From Heloderma charlesbogerti (lineage: Eukaryota > Chordata > Lepidosauria > Squamata > Helodermatidae): a stretch of 64,000 nt of DNA. Below, one piece after another: positions 22,404 through 33,883 of the stretch (position 1 is its first letter; the number at the start of each line of letters is the position of its first letter). A program made the translations under genes and the position numbers. The DNA is taken from the NCBI GenBank assembly GCA_026122225.1, contig JANEZZ010002355.1, forward strand, positions 620,001 through 684,000. The letters run 5' to 3'. A model generated the notes under the pieces. It ran no database searches, had not been told where the DNA came from, and worked only from the letters and a program-made list of their open reading frames with translations.

Positions 22404-23151
22404 TGTGCTGCATGGGTATGGACTCCATTGAGCATTCAAATGATTCATCCCTGCGTGTGAAGATGCATGCATACAAGGCGTGATGGTGCTTGTTGGTTGT
22501 TGATGGATACATTTTTAAACCTGTAGACCTAATACTGCCCTTTTGCGCAAAGTTGTACTGGCAACACATTCCCTCCCCTCTCTTTTTTTAGAGCAAAAAA
22601 TCCACTGGGTCCTAAAAATCAGCAGTGAAATATTTCAGAAGAGTCAAAACTAGCTTTACTAGGAAGAAAGTTCCACTGCAATCTATGTTACTGGGTTATT
22701 AATAGCAATTTCTGTATTTTCATTAGGAAGTAAAAATAAAGTTTATGCATACAGCATGTAATAAGCAAAAACCTGTAGGCTACAGCTGACTTTATCTATA
22801 TGCCATTAAGTCGACGGCATTCCTAACTATTAAATGGCACACCCTACCAGCAGCCTTTTTGTTAGCACGCACTTATCACCTTGAGTAAATGTAAGAACAT
22901 TTACAATGGGTGGGGATGTGGGCTGATACTAGAATTCAAATGGAAATAGCACACCTAGCTGAATGTCCCTTTCCTTAGCACCAAACTTATTATTTGTAAC
23001 ACATAAGAGAAAAACGAGGAACTAAAATATCCGTATGTGTAGGCATACATGCATATGGAAACCACAACTGTGAGTGTGTGGGTGCCAGTGTATACCTGCC
23101 CTCCATTTTCTTCCACAATGGTTTCCTGAATCAGGCATTTTTAGGACATAA
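22404..23151. other. No gene seen
   Basis: AT-rich sequence without recognised repeats or exons. Confidence 0.4.
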
Positions 23152-23655
23152 GAAGAGCCATGCTGGATCAGACCAAAGGTCCATCTAGTCCAGCATTCTG
23201 TTCACAAAGTGATCAACCAGCTGTTGACCAGGAACCTACAAGCAGGGCATGAGCGCAATAGCACCCTCCCACCCATGTTCCCCAGTAACTGGTGAACATA
23301 AGCATACTGTCTCGGATACTGGAGGGAGCATATAGCCATCAGCACTAGTAGCCACTGATAGCCTTCCCCTCCAGGAATTTGTCCAATCCCCTTTTAATGC
23401 CATCCAAACTGGTGGCCATCACTACATCTTGTGGAAGTGAATTCCATAGTTTAACTATACACTGTGTGAAGAAGTCCTTCCATTTATCTGTCCTGAATCT
23501 CCCACCAATTAGCTTCATGGGATGACCCCAGGTCCTGGTATAATGAGAGGAGAAAAATGTCTCCCTACCCACTTGCTCCACACCATGCATAATTTTGTAC
23601 ACCTCTATCATGTCCTCCCTTTCTCATCTTTTTTTCCCCCTAAGCTAAACAGTCC
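23152..23655 (-). mobile_element. LINE fragment (CR1/L2 group, family B), inverted
   Basis: The minus-strand frame at 23611-23345 reads MIEVYKIMHGVEQVG, then GGRFRTDKWKDFFTQCIVKLW and SLPQDVVMATSLDGIKRGLD, the typical C-terminal end of CR1/L2-group proteins. The 3' UTR follows to 23152 (aggacataagaagagccatg on the plus strand). 5' truncated. Sister pieces at 9768, 40250 and 60510. Confidence 0.85.
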
Positions 23656-23688
23656 AGCTGTTGTATACCTTTTATATAGAGAAGAATG

Positions 23689-24286
23689 TAGGGGTGTGCA
23701 AAACAGACTCACCAGTCTGCTGGGTAGTCCGCGGGGGGGGGGGGAGGCGATCCGTCCCTCCCCCCGGAATCTTCCCCAGCTGGCTCCGCTCCGCGGCAAG
23801 TCTGCGGAGCTGCTGGCCGGGCCCGTATACAGCCGGACTTCTGGCTGCTGCCATGCAAATGGCGTCCCACATAGTGGATGCCATTTGCGTCCCTGCCCTT
23901 AACCATTATAGGCTACGAAAATATTTACATAGCCTATCACTGCCAAGGGCAGGGATGCAAATGGCATAGCAGATGCCATTTGCATCCCTACTCTTTGCCG
24001 TGATAGGCTACATAAATATTTATGTAGCCTATCATGGCCAAGAACAGGGACGCAAATGGCATCCACTACGCCAGACGCCATTTTGTTCTGCAGCCCGGCA
24101 GCAGATGGCTGCAGAACAAAGACGATGGACCCAGACCAGCCGTCGCCAGGTAGGGTCTGTCCCGACCAGCCTTCGTGGGATGGCGGTGGGGAGCAGTCCG
24201 TTTCACCACGGACTCCATAGGAGTCCGTGGGATTCTTTAGAATCCGGCTTCATTGGAGTCCATGGTGGATTTCTCTGCCATCCCTA
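23689..24286 (-). mobile_element. Palindromic hAT-type MITE, copy E
   Basis: 598 bp, ends taggggtgtgc and tctgccatcccta, with an exact 8-bp duplication gaagaatg (23681-23688 and 24287-24294). Palindromes at 23905-23940 and 23998-24037. CpG-rich outer arms carry gcaaatggcgtcc-type blocks. The donor octamer is degraded here (caggtaggg near 24147). Confidence 0.93.
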
Positions 24287-25085
24287 GAAGAATGATTAAG
24301 GGTTCTTTGGCTAGACTTTTAAGGTCTGTCCTTTCCTGATCATGTTTGTCCTACACAAATTCATCATGGCCAATGGACAGGGATGATGGCAGTTGCAGTC
24401 GAACAACATCTGGGGATCCAAGGTTGGGAAAGGCTGAAAATGTTAGTTTATACGATCCAATGTTGTTTTGGGGGGTTCTTTTATACTCTGAAGTTTCATG
24501 TACATTTATGGTGGTGGTGGTGATGATGGTAATGAAATGGTTACTGCCATTGGACTTCACAAAATGAAGCCACCTTCTCCTATGGATGGACAAATCTGTC
24601 AATTTGATTTTGCTCACTTTCTCATTTTTCCAGTCTTAAAGTTTATTTCATCCTGTTTCTGCTAAGGATATTGTGGGAGTCTGAGATGGGGTAGAGAGTC
24701 TGGTGCGCTCCCCCACTCAGCTCAGCCTCCGGGACCCCGCTCACCAAACCACCACAGTTACCAGACCTACTGGCTGAGCCACCGCGTGGTCTGCAAGTGC
24801 CTGGAGGCTGCCCGCTTCCTCAGCAAGCTGCAATTTTACAAAACAGTGGCAGCTTGGGTTTTTCCGTAAATGCAATATTATGTAAATAGCAGCTGTTAAT
24901 GGGCCATTTACACAACATTATGCTTATGGAAAAAATTTGTGAAAAAATGGCAGCTCGATGAGAGAACAGGTGGCCACTGGACACCCATGGAATGGGTGGC
25001 AGCTCATGCGGTGCAGCAAGCAGGGGTGGGCGGCCAGCAGGGGTTCGGCTGATAGGCAGCAGTGTGGGTGGAGGTGAGTCCGTAC
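24287..25085. other. No gene; fragments of small palindromic repeats
   Basis: 24365-24440 is half of the ccagatgt inverted-repeat family. 24830-24945 has a loose palindrome around ccatttacacaacattatgc, resembling the interior of the MITE at 54521. Nothing coding. Confidence 0.4.
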
Positions 25086-25717
25086 TAGGGATGTCAGAGG
25101 ATTCTGCCATGGATCTCAGTGAGGCTGAATGCCAGTGCATTTGGCCCCCCGAAATCCGTGGCAGAATGAAGCCCCCCCGCCCCACCACTGTAATAGGCTA
25201 CGTAAATACTTATGTAGCCTATCACAGCTAATGCAGGGACGCCATTTGCATCCCTACGGAGGCCGTGATAGGCTACGTAAATATTTACATAGCCTATCAC
25301 GGCAAAAAAAGGGAATGCAAATGGCAACTGCCGTAGCCACCACCATTTGTATTTCTGTTTTTTTGCCGTGATAGGCTACGTAAATATTTATTTAGCCTAT
25401 CACGGCGAAAGACAGGGGCGCAAATGGCGGCCGCTACGCCATTTGCGCCCCTGGTTTTTTTTGCCGTGATAGGCTACATGAATATTTATGTAGTCTATCA
25501 CAGCAAAAAAAACAGGAACGCAAATGGTGGCCACCGTAGCCGCCGCCATTTGCGTCCACAGGCTCCGCACGCCTGTGAATGCACCCAGCCGGTGGCTCCA
25601 CAGAGTTGACGCGGAGCGGAGCCAGCCAGGGTAGGATTACGGGGGGAAGTGCGGAGTGCCTCCCCCCCACCGCGAATCACCCCATTTGAAAAGGTAAGTG
25701 ACTTTTGCACATCCCTA
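25086..25717 (+). mobile_element. Palindromic hAT-type MITE, copy F
   Basis: 632 bp, ends tagggatgtcagagg and tttgcacatcccta. Flanks gtccgtac (25078-25085) and gtccatac (25718-25725) agree at 7 of 8. It holds a regular series of palindromes at about 25190-25230, 25263-25305, 25366-25408 and 25462-25505, spaced by alternating GC-rich palindromes, so the unit period is about 100 bp. AGGTAAGT at 25692-25699, plus strand. Confidence 0.92.
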
Positions 25718-26473
25718 GTCCATACATCCATAGTTTCTGCATCACTTAGAAAACAAATTCAGCAGCACCAAGGCAATATCTACCCTGTGTAATCACATGA
25801 CAATAGCTCTGTGCCACAGGCTTAGGTATTGCCCTGATGGGACCATTGTCCTCCGAAGCACCCAGCAGCTGGGATGGCACCTCATGCATTCAGGATTTTA
25901 AACACATATTGATTTAACTATATGATCCATTCCAGCAGGGATGACAGAACGGCAAACTTTGGAGGGTATCAGTAATCCAGACAATATTACATAGGAGGGG
26001 GACTTTCAAAAAGCTTTCACAAGATGTTGACTGTGACAATCCATTTATATGGGTGATAATTGCAGTTATCGTGCATCAAACTGGTTTTTGGCAGTAGTGA
26101 TCATCATCTATCAGACTCAGGAGGCTTCCCAACAATGGGAAAGCTTATATGATACCAAGCTTCCCATATGTTAACTCTCATGTAAATTAGTCATGTACGT
26201 GACTCATTAACAGTTCCTTCTTCTTTTTTTAAGTTATGGCATAAGCTGAGGAAGCAGAGAGAGAGAGAGAGGGAGAGAGAGAGGCATAAATATAATTTTA
26301 AAAAATAACAACAGGGGAGAGTAAACAGTGCTTACTTTAATTTTAAATATTAGGTAACATCAATATTTTGTTAATGTTATTGCTTTAAATGGTTGTGTTT
26401 TAAACATGTTTGTGAACTGCCCAGAGAGCTTTGGCTATGGGGCAGTATAGAAATATAATAAATGAATTAAAGT
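25718..26473. other. No gene seen; LINE-tail motif at 26415-26473
   Basis: Contains a GA-rich simple repeat (26256-26284) and gcccagagagctttggctat at about 26418, the shared LINE 3'-end motif also at 49225. Confidence 0.45.
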
Positions 26474-26952
26474 TGCAATCCTATCAAGATAGGGGCCCGT
26501 CTCCGAACTCGGAGGTGACTGTCTATCCTAAGCAAGGCAGGAGAGGCATGGGGGGATTGTTCCCTCTGTGCCTCTCCTGCCTTGCTATTTTTTGCTAGAT
26601 AACCATTTCCGACTGTCTAGCAGCAGGGGGGCTGAGTGGGAGAGGAAGCTGCCGTATGACACATTGGATGTGTCGTATGCGTAGCTCCGCTGTCCCTGCC
26701 CCGGAACACCGCCCAGCCCTGCTCCTTTTCAGCCACTCCGCACTCCTTTCACGAGCGCAGAGGATGGGGCTTCTCTGCACTCCTCTTGTGAGCGTGGAGA
26801 ATGGGGCTTCTCCGCGCTGCCTCTGAGGCAGCACGGATGAGGGGGGAGGTCAGTTTCCAGGAGCCAACCTCAGAGTGTGGGCTCCGAGATCGGTTCCTGG
26901 AAATGAGCGTATCCTATGGACCTCTAGACAGTGTCTAGTGGCTTTAGGATTG
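26474..26952. repeat. Inverted-repeat element with GCAATCCT ends, second copy
   Basis: Starts ttgcaatcctatc and ends gctttaggattgct. Internal self-complementary block: ggcaggagaggcatgg against gtgcctctcctgccttgc at 26537-26584. Related to 6217-6655. Confidence 0.6.
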
Positions 26953-27094
26953 CTCCCTAAATGAATGAATAATAAATGAATGGATTCTTAACATTAGCCA
27001 CCTTGTAGGCCTTGTTGAGGCAGAACAGAAATTCTCCAGATAAGCAGAGGAATCTTTCAATGGAGAGATGGTGCACAGAGGTGTAGAAGACCAG

Positions 27095-27232
27095 CCATTA
27101 ATACAATTTCCAGAGGGGTAGCCATGTTAGCCTGTTGCAGCACAAACAATAAAGAGCCTTGAAACACTTTAAAGGCAAACACATTCATCATGGCATAAGC
27201 TTTTGTGGGACAACAGCCCACTTCATCAGGTC
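27095..27232 (+). repeat. Dispersed repeat (ggtagccatgttagcctgtt)
   Basis: The text agaggggtagccatgttagc ... gcataagcttttgtgggaca ... cccacttcatcagg is a sequence I associate with a common reptile repeat, but I cannot name its class from this one copy. No coding content. Confidence 0.45.
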
Positions 27233-27809
27233 CATTAATGACCTGGATGGACAATGGTAGGGTTTCTCAAAGGAAATTTGAGAAGGCCTCATCTGGAGTG
27301 TTGTGTCCAGTTCTGGGCACCACACTTTAAGAAGGATGCAGAAAAGCTGGAGAGGGTTCAGAGGAGGGCAACAAAGATGATCAGGGGACTGGAAACAAAG
27401 CCCTGTGAAGAGAGACTGAAAGAACTGGGCATGTTGAGCCTTGAGAAGAGAAGACTGAGGGGAGATATGATAGTGCTCTTCAAGTACTTGAAAGGTTGTC
27501 ACAGAGAGGAAGGCCAGGATCTCTTCTCAATCATCCCAGGGTGCAGGACACGGAATAATGGGCTCACATTACAGGAAGCCAGATTCTGGCTGAACATCAG
27601 GAAAAACTTCCTGACTGTTAGAGCAATATGATAATGGAACCAATTACCTAGGGAGGTGGTGGGCTCTCCCACGCTGGAGGCATTCAAGATGAGGCTGGAC
27701 AGCCATCTGTCAGGGATGCTCTGACTTGGATTCCTGCACTGAGCAGGGGGTTGGACTCGATGGTCTTGTAGGCCCCTTCCAACCCTACTGTTCTATGATT
27801 CTATGAAAT
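27233..27809 (+). mobile_element. CR1 LINE 3' end, copy 2
   Basis: Encodes [20 protein letters not shown] and [20 protein letters not shown], and ends attctatg-type at about 27793-27807. The first 50 bp (attaatgacctggatgga) resemble the CR1 region at 50875-50890, which is normally about 400 bp further upstream, suggesting an internal deletion. Confidence 0.92.
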
Positions 27810-29063
27810 CAGCAGGGCCTCCTTATATGATGACCAACATACCAGTTTGCTCCACTGACTTGAATAGGATACAACTGTGCCATGGGCCCAATGCAACTGA
27901 AATGCATGTTCTGTGACCTCACCAGTGTCCAAAGCTAAAGAGCACAGCAATTCCTTCCAAGCACAGATTGTTTGATAGTGCGCACAGCGCTCCCTCTACG
28001 TTCAAGAGATACACCATATATTTCTTTCTTCTTTTCTTGTTGTAATTAATCATGTTTATTTTAATTAATCATCACACAACATATTGAATAGCAACTTTTA
28101 TTGTTGTTGTTGTTATTGTTGTTATTATTATTAAACATTTATATACTGCTTTATCTGCCAAAAAGTCATCAAGGTGGTGTACAACAATTAGGATACACTT
28201 TCTAATTTATCCAAGCTCTTCCCCATTTATTCCAATAGGTATAGCAGATCCACATCCAAGACTCTAGCCTGGGACAACAGAGTTACAAAATACTCTAACA
28301 GCACAATGAGATTGGACAATACCTGGGCAGATGGCATTCACTAACAATAAATGCAAAATTGATGGTGATGAATTAAATATTACTGCTACAGAAAGGAAGA
28401 TCTTGTAATGTATTGTTGATAGCGCCCTAAAATCGAGCTCAAATCTCTTCAACTTTCAGAAAGAATTATTAGGACAAAGATAGAAGTCAACATAGAGAAT
28501 AGTGTAATGCCCATATATAATTCAATAGCACCAGCATTTTCAGTACTGTATGCAGTTCTGACTACCCCTCTCAAAAAGAATATATTACAGCCAGGAAAGG
28601 TTTTGCTAGTAATGATTAAGGATATCAGTAGGAATTTTCTTCTGCCTGACAGTGATGGTCAACAGTATAAATGAGCTAAAAACAGATCCAAACAAATTCA
28701 TGAGAAACAGCAGAAGACATGGCAGTGGCCATCTCCTAGGAACCATAGGGTATCCATCAATTTGACATTGCCAGAGGCAATGATTTGCCAGAGGCAGTGA
28801 TTTGACAGGGACTGGTGTATACCATTAGACACCTGTGCTTTTTAATAAGATTCCTCAACCATTTCTGCCCTGCCCCAGCAGTGAACTGGATTTCAGAATG
28901 GATGAATCACTCATCTGATCCCGTAAGACAGTTCTTCTGGTATAGATTTAACATGTATAACCATCCCCAACTGCTATGTTACAGGACAGAAGAAAAGAGA
29001 GAGCTTGGTTCACTATTATAATGCTCGTATGTCTAAACTTAGATCCTACTCACATGGCCATAG
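27810..29063. other. No gene seen
   Basis: Old AT-rich sequence. A LINE 3'-end-like piece lies at 28095-28190 (ttattaaacatttatatact ... aaggtggtgtacaacaatta). Nothing else recognised. Confidence 0.4.
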
Positions 29064-29237
29064 GGATGGATGAGAATTTCATTTCAGTTCATTTTTTATA
29101 AGAACTTACCAACATTCATACATTTCTTCATATTTGGGATGGAAAGAATGTGGGAGAAACCAAAAGTGACAGATTCGTCCATCCTGGCCCAAGGCTTTGA
29201 GCACTTAGCTCTTAAAAGTTGGGCTTTGAATCCTGGC
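29064..29237. repeat. Short inverted-repeat element (TAGGGATGGA ends), tentative
   Basis: Starts tagggatggatgagaatttc and shows a complementary end around 29175 (gattcgtccatcc). A related piece at 31220-31375 has ggtgagaatttcatttcaat and gattcgtccatcccta. Flanking bases do not give a clean duplication. Confidence 0.45.
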
Positions 29238-29255
29238 ATATTTAACCGAGAACTA

Positions 29256-31058
29256 CCGGAAGTACAAGCTGGGTTTCGAAGAGGCAGAGGAACTAGAGAT
29301 CAAATCGCCAACGTTCGCTGGATCATGGAGAAAGCAAGAGAATTCCAGAAAAACGTCTACTTCTGCTTCATTGACTACGCTAAAGCCTTTGTGTGGATCA
29401 CAACAAACTGTGGCAAATTCTTAACGTGATGGGAGTACCAGACCACCTTACCTGTCTCCTGAGAAACCTGTACGAGGGTCAAGAAGCAACAGTAAGAACC
29501 AGACATGGAACAACCGATTGGTTCAAAATTGGGAAAGGAGTACGACAAGGCTGCATATTGTCACCCTGCTTATTTAACTTATATGCAGAGTACATCATGA
29601 GAAATGCCGGGTTGGATGAATCACAGGTCGGAATTAAGATTGCCGGGAGAATTATCAACAACCTCCGATATGCAGACGATACTAGGAATGGGGGAGAATT
29701 TCTCCCCGAAACTTCGGGGAGCCGAGTGCCAACGTATTCGGCCCCCCGAAGTAGTTTCGGGGGGAAATTCTCCTCCCCCCGCCCACCCCAGGATGGGACT
29801 TACCTTTCCCGAATGTCGCTCCCGGTGGCGGGTCACAGCGGCGGTTTGGCAGGGCTTTGACAGGGGCAGGGGCGGCAGCCGGTCTTTCGACCGGCTGCCG
29901 CCGCCGCCGCCCTTCCAAGAAAAGTAAAAAAAAAACAACGCCCCTGTGATAGGCTACGTGATGATTAACGTAGCCTATCACGGCTAGATTTGCAAAGTCA
30001 GCCATGATAGGCTACGTAAATCGTCACGTATCCTATCACGGGTGACTTAAAAAAAAAAAAAAAAGCGTGTACGGCTAATGGCGGCCCCCATAGGGAGTTG
30101 CCATTCGCATTCCTTATTTGGTCGCTGTAGTCTACGTAAAGATTACGTAGACTATGGTGAAAATAAGGGCAATGCTATTTGCGTTGCCCTTATTTTTGCC
30201 GTAGTGTACGTAAAGATTTACGTACAGCGAAGCGCCTCCCCCCCACTGCGAATCAAGCTGCGAGACCAGGTAAGTGACTTTCGTGCACCCCTAGACGATA
30301 CCACCCTAATGGCAGAAAATGAAGAGGATCTAAAGAGCCTCTTGTTGAGGGTGAAAGAGGAGAGTGCAAAAGCTGGTTTGAAACTCAACATTAAAAAAAC
30401 GAAGATCATGGCATCTGGCCCCATCACTTCCTGGCATATAGAAGGGGAAGAAATGGAAGCAGTGACAGATTTTACTTTCTTGGGCTCCAAGGTCACTGCA
30501 GACAGTGACTGTAGCCATGAAATTAAAAGACGCTTGCTCCCTGGAAGGAAAGCTATGGCAAACCTAGACAGCATAGTAAGAAGCAGAGACATCACCTTGC
30601 CGACAAAGGTCTGTCTAATCAAAGCTATGGTTTTCCCAGTAGTAATGTATGGCTGTGAGAGCTGGACTATAAGGAAGGCTGAGCGCCGAAGAATTGATGC
30701 TTTCGAACTGTGGTGCTGGAGAAGACTCATACGAGTCCCCTGGACTGCAAGGAGGTCCAATCAGTCAATCTTAAAGGAAATCAACCCTGAGTGCTCATTG
30801 GAAGGACAGATACTGAAGCTGAAGCTCAAATATTTTGGCCACCTAATACGAAGAGAAAACTCTCTGGAAAAGACCCTGATGCTGGGAAAGACTGAAGGCA
30901 AAAGGAGAAGAGGACGGCAGAGGATGAGATGGCTAGATAGCATCACCGATGCAATGAATATGAACTTGAGCACACTCCGGGAGAGAGCGCAGGACAGGAA
31001 GGCCTGGCGTGCTATGGTCCATGGGGTCACAAAGAGTCGGACACGACTGAACCACTGA
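29256..31058 (+). pseudogene. BovB RT and C-terminal region, split by MITE
   Basis: Before the MITE: EVQAGFRRGRGTRDQIANVR, FCFIDYAKAF followed by a frame break at about 29390, and then VRQGCILSPCLFNLYAEYIM up to the RYADD codons. After the MITE: a frame from about 30294 with TLMAENEEDLKSLLLRVKEE, then KTKIMASGPITSWHIEGEEM, and the C-terminus to KSRTRLNH at 31058. The apparent 326-residue frame starting at 30078 begins in MITE sequence and is a chance fusion. No functional product is expected. Confidence 0.92.
29683..30293 (+). mobile_element. Palindromic hAT-type MITE, copy B
   Basis: 611 bp, ends taggaatgggg and gtgcacccctA, with an exact 8-bp duplication gacgatac at 29675-29682 and 30294-30301. 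The duplicated bases are the codons of the RT active-site Asp pair of the host BovB. Palindromes at 29943-29985, 30003-30041 and 30125-30225. AGGTAAGT at 29798-29805 (minus) and 30268-30275 (plus), both outward. Confidence 0.95.
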
Positions 31059-31080
31059 ACAACAACAACAACAACAACAA

Positions 31081-32404
31081 TATTTAACCATGATAGTACT
31101 TAGTTAGGGTTGCCACTTCATTTTTCAGAAGGGTCCTTCTTCTTAACAGCAATATGTCAGTCAGGTACAACATGGTCCTCTCCATAAGAATAACCTGTAC
31201 CTACTGAATTTAGCTTGTCCAGATGGGTGAGAATTTCATTTCAATTCACTTTTGATAAGAATTTTCCAAAACTGAGAAATTTCTTCCTGTTCAAGTTGGA
31301 AAGAACTTTGAGATCTAAAAAATCAAAAAATCAAATGCAGGAGAAAGTGAAGCCGAGAGATTCGTCCATCCCTATCAGGGGTATATTGTGGGGAGAAAGT
31401 TTGAAAAGCATGTTCATGGTGGTCCATGACCCAAACTAATTATGGTTTCTATTGCATGTTGGGGATGCCAGAAAATGAGTGTTGTCCAACACATGAATCC
31501 TGTGTGTGGTAATGGATGTATACAAGAAACTTGCCATAGACCAGGAGCTGATACATTCAAGCTTTTTCCGCAGCCACCCATTCACCTGAATAAGCTGTGA
31601 ATGACATACATTGATTTTATTTTATTTTATTTTTTATATTTATAACCACTATACCACACTGGCTCTCATGCTGAGAGTCAGAAGCTATCCTATATAGTAA
31701 TTGCAAACTGATTTTCCAAGTGTGGATCCTTATGCAACTAGTATCATCAAGAGGGAGGTATCAACAGGAACAGGGAAACCCCAAAATACAAAAATACAAA
31801 AACCCATTAGAATAAAACCTGGGTGGAGGGGAGGCTAAGATCATCCCAGTTCTTTTGTGATATGAAACTAAAAACTAATAAAGAATTATTAAGAAAAAAA
31901 AGTATGCTGATAAGAACATAAGGTTCTCATTTGCTCCCATGGGGTTTGCACCAGCACTGTGGTTTGAGGCAAATACCCCCAAAGTAATCAGCAGAAAAGG
32001 ACCATTCTTACTAAATGCAAGAAGATGTGACTAAGAATGCCCATGCATAGTTGGTGACTCATTAGCAACAACCTACAACATGATTTTCCAAGTTACACCT
32101 TCTGCTGTCTTGCATTGAGTAACAAAAGGGCCAAGTAAATTCTATTCCTCTGTTTACAAAGAAACCTTTGAAATATTTTTTTTGTTTAAACTGATTTATT
32201 TAAAGACTTTTTTTCCATTATGAAAGAGCACTATATTAACCCATTATTTCATTATATTTCATTAACCTTTCAGACTTAACCACTAATTTACATATTCCCT
32301 TTTCAGAGCTACTGGAGATCAGATATCTTGAAAATATGACACACAGTCTATTACAAATGTGCATCACGTAACCTTCCCCAACATTTTTTAAACTCAGTAT
32401 ATTG
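31081..32404. other. No gene; small repeat pieces
   Basis: 31220-31375 pairs with the element at 29064. 31612-31675 is the 3' part of an inverted tRNA-SINE (tataaccactataccacact). The rest is unrecognised AT-rich sequence. Confidence 0.45.
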
Positions 32405-33092
32405 TTGTTGTTTCCCACCTTTTTTTTCCCTCTTGCAAGTAGGGATAGCCAGGTGCCCAGTTTTGCCCAGTGCATACCCAGCCCCTGCCTCCACTCACAG
32501 GCAGGACCCGTGTTCCCCCCCCCCGCCCCGCTGCACTTGCCAAGCCACCCATACTCACCCGGGAGTGGTTGGCGAGTACCGTCAGTGCCATTTTACCAAA
32601 AAAAAAAGGTGCTCACAAAATATGCGCACATCTAGCGGTGCGCAAAAGTTGTGTACATAAACACCTGTATTCTTGCATATATGGGCCATTCACAGCCCCC
32701 ATTTGCACACAACTAGATGTGCACATATTTTGCAAGTACCATTTTTTTTTGTAAATGGTATTCGTGGTGCTCGCCGATGGCTCCCGGGTGAGTATGGGCA
32801 GCTCAATGGGAGAAGGGGGAGAGCAGGAGAAGGGGCTCAGCGAGCATGGCTTGCCAGCACAGGCAGGGGGGAGTTTGTTGTACTCCTGGACCCACCCGGG
32901 TGCCCGTGCCATCCCTACTTGCAAGGAACCCTAGGCAGCTTACATGGTCTTTCTCTCCATTTTATCCCCACAGCAACTCTGTGAGGTAGGCTAGACTGGC
33001 CCACAATGAGCTTCACGGGTGACTAGGGACTAGAACCCAGATCTCCTGAGTCCCACCCAGTCCAGCAGTCTCAACTCTACACCACACTGCCG
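32405..33092 (-). mobile_element. tRNA-derived SINE, inverted, split by a MITE
   Basis: Right part ccctaggcagcttacatggt ... gactagaacccagatctcct ... accacactgcc and left part cccaccttttttttccctct together match the inverse of 13488-13735. The MITE 32440-32917 sits between them with the SINE words cttgcaag on both sides. Confidence 0.82.
32440..32917. mobile_element. hAT-type MITE, second palindromic family
   Basis: 478 bp, starts tagggatagccaggtgccca, ends gggtgcccgtgccatcccta. Exact 8-bp duplication cttgcaag at 32432-32439 and 32918-32925. The interior is palindromic around 32680-32690: aaaatatgcgcacatctag on the left against ctagatgtgcacatatttt on the right. The body is unrelated to copies A-I although the outermost bases are the same. 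Confidence 0.9.
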
Positions 33093-33691
33093 TATATGTA
33101 AAGTCTGTCAATGGCAATGCCACAATATAAATATAGGATTAAGCCTAGCAGGACTTTTACACATTCCCCTTTTTCTGATTTTGCATATATAAAAATTGGA
33201 GCCATTTTTCCAAGAAATCATTCTTATAATTAAGAAGCCATCATACTAAGTAATCCTTATTTGCATATATAGTTTGCCCATTATAAACAATTCCCACACT
33301 TTGCCAAACCAGCCCTTCCTAGGGATGGGAACATTTCCATCCAATTGAAATTTGGCTGCTGCTAAGAAAATTAATTAATGTTTATCAGTTGAATTATCAA
33401 AATGAAGTAATGTCTATTAATTCACATAGCATACTTGGAAATTCCCTTTTTCTAAGCAATGTAACAACATGCTCAGTGGTTTTCGAGGGGATTATATACC
33501 CTGTAATGGCCTTATGCTGCATTCATCCATCTGTCTGTCTGTCTGTCTATCTCCAGGCTGCCTTCACACTAAAGAAAAAACCCACAGCCTTCCTGTTGCC
33601 GAGCCTTTCCGCAGGCTCCCAGCAGGTGACCACATGATTGCTGAGAGGGGATGTTTTTAATTTTCAAGGTTCCATAGAGGTCAATGAAACA

Positions 33692-33705
33692 GCGCCATCT
33701 AGTGG
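33692..33705 (-). promoter_or_regulatory. CTCF-like motif
   Basis: The minus strand reads agccactagatggcgctgtt, which contains CCACTAGATGGCGC, a strong match to the known vertebrate CTCF core. It lies about 4 kb downstream of the PDE4D5 exon. A near-identical motif lies at 40777-40790 on the other strand, so both may come from one repeat family. Binding is not shown by sequence alone. Confidence 0.5.
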
Positions 33706-33802
33706 CTGTTTTAATAGTGTAACAATCCAACTTAGATAGTTCATTATTTCTTTTTGAGATGGAATAAACAAAAAATACCTCTGGATGTGGCCTGGAGGCT
33801 GA

Positions 33803-33810
33803 TGACGTCA
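33803..33810. promoter_or_regulatory. Palindromic CRE (TGACGTCA)
   Basis: Perfect 8-bp cAMP-response-element consensus in intron, about 3.9 kb downstream of the PDE4D5 exon and about 100 bp from the CTCF-like motif. PDE4D degrades cAMP, so a CRE in the locus is suggestive, but a single octamer can arise by chance. Confidence 0.35.
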
Positions 33811-33883
33811 TGAAAAGGACCTGCAAACTTCTGTGAGTTAGCAATCTCAAAAGCAGGATAAAAGCTCCATGTGAAGAAGCCCC

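Larger units (their letters stand above)
29248..31080 (+). mobile_element. RTE-BovB LINE, 5'-truncated copy
   Basis: Starts within the RT domain (gagaactaccggaagtacaa) and ends with gtcacaaagagtcggacacg and a (CAA)n tail at 31060-31080. The repeated atatttaacc at 29238-29247 and 31080-31089 is the target duplication. Length without the nested MITE is about 1.2 kb. The truncated 5' end is typical of incomplete reverse transcription. Confidence 0.95.

Noticed and set aside
25190..25505. CRISPR-like array of regularly spaced palindromes
   Set aside because: The genome is vertebrate, the spacers are themselves palindromic and similar, and the whole is bounded by transposon ends with target duplications.
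30078..31058. The longest open frame in the window (326 residues), starting before the RT C-terminus
   Set aside because: Its first part lies in MITE sequence and only reads into BovB by chance at the MITE edge. It is not a gene fusion that can be supported.
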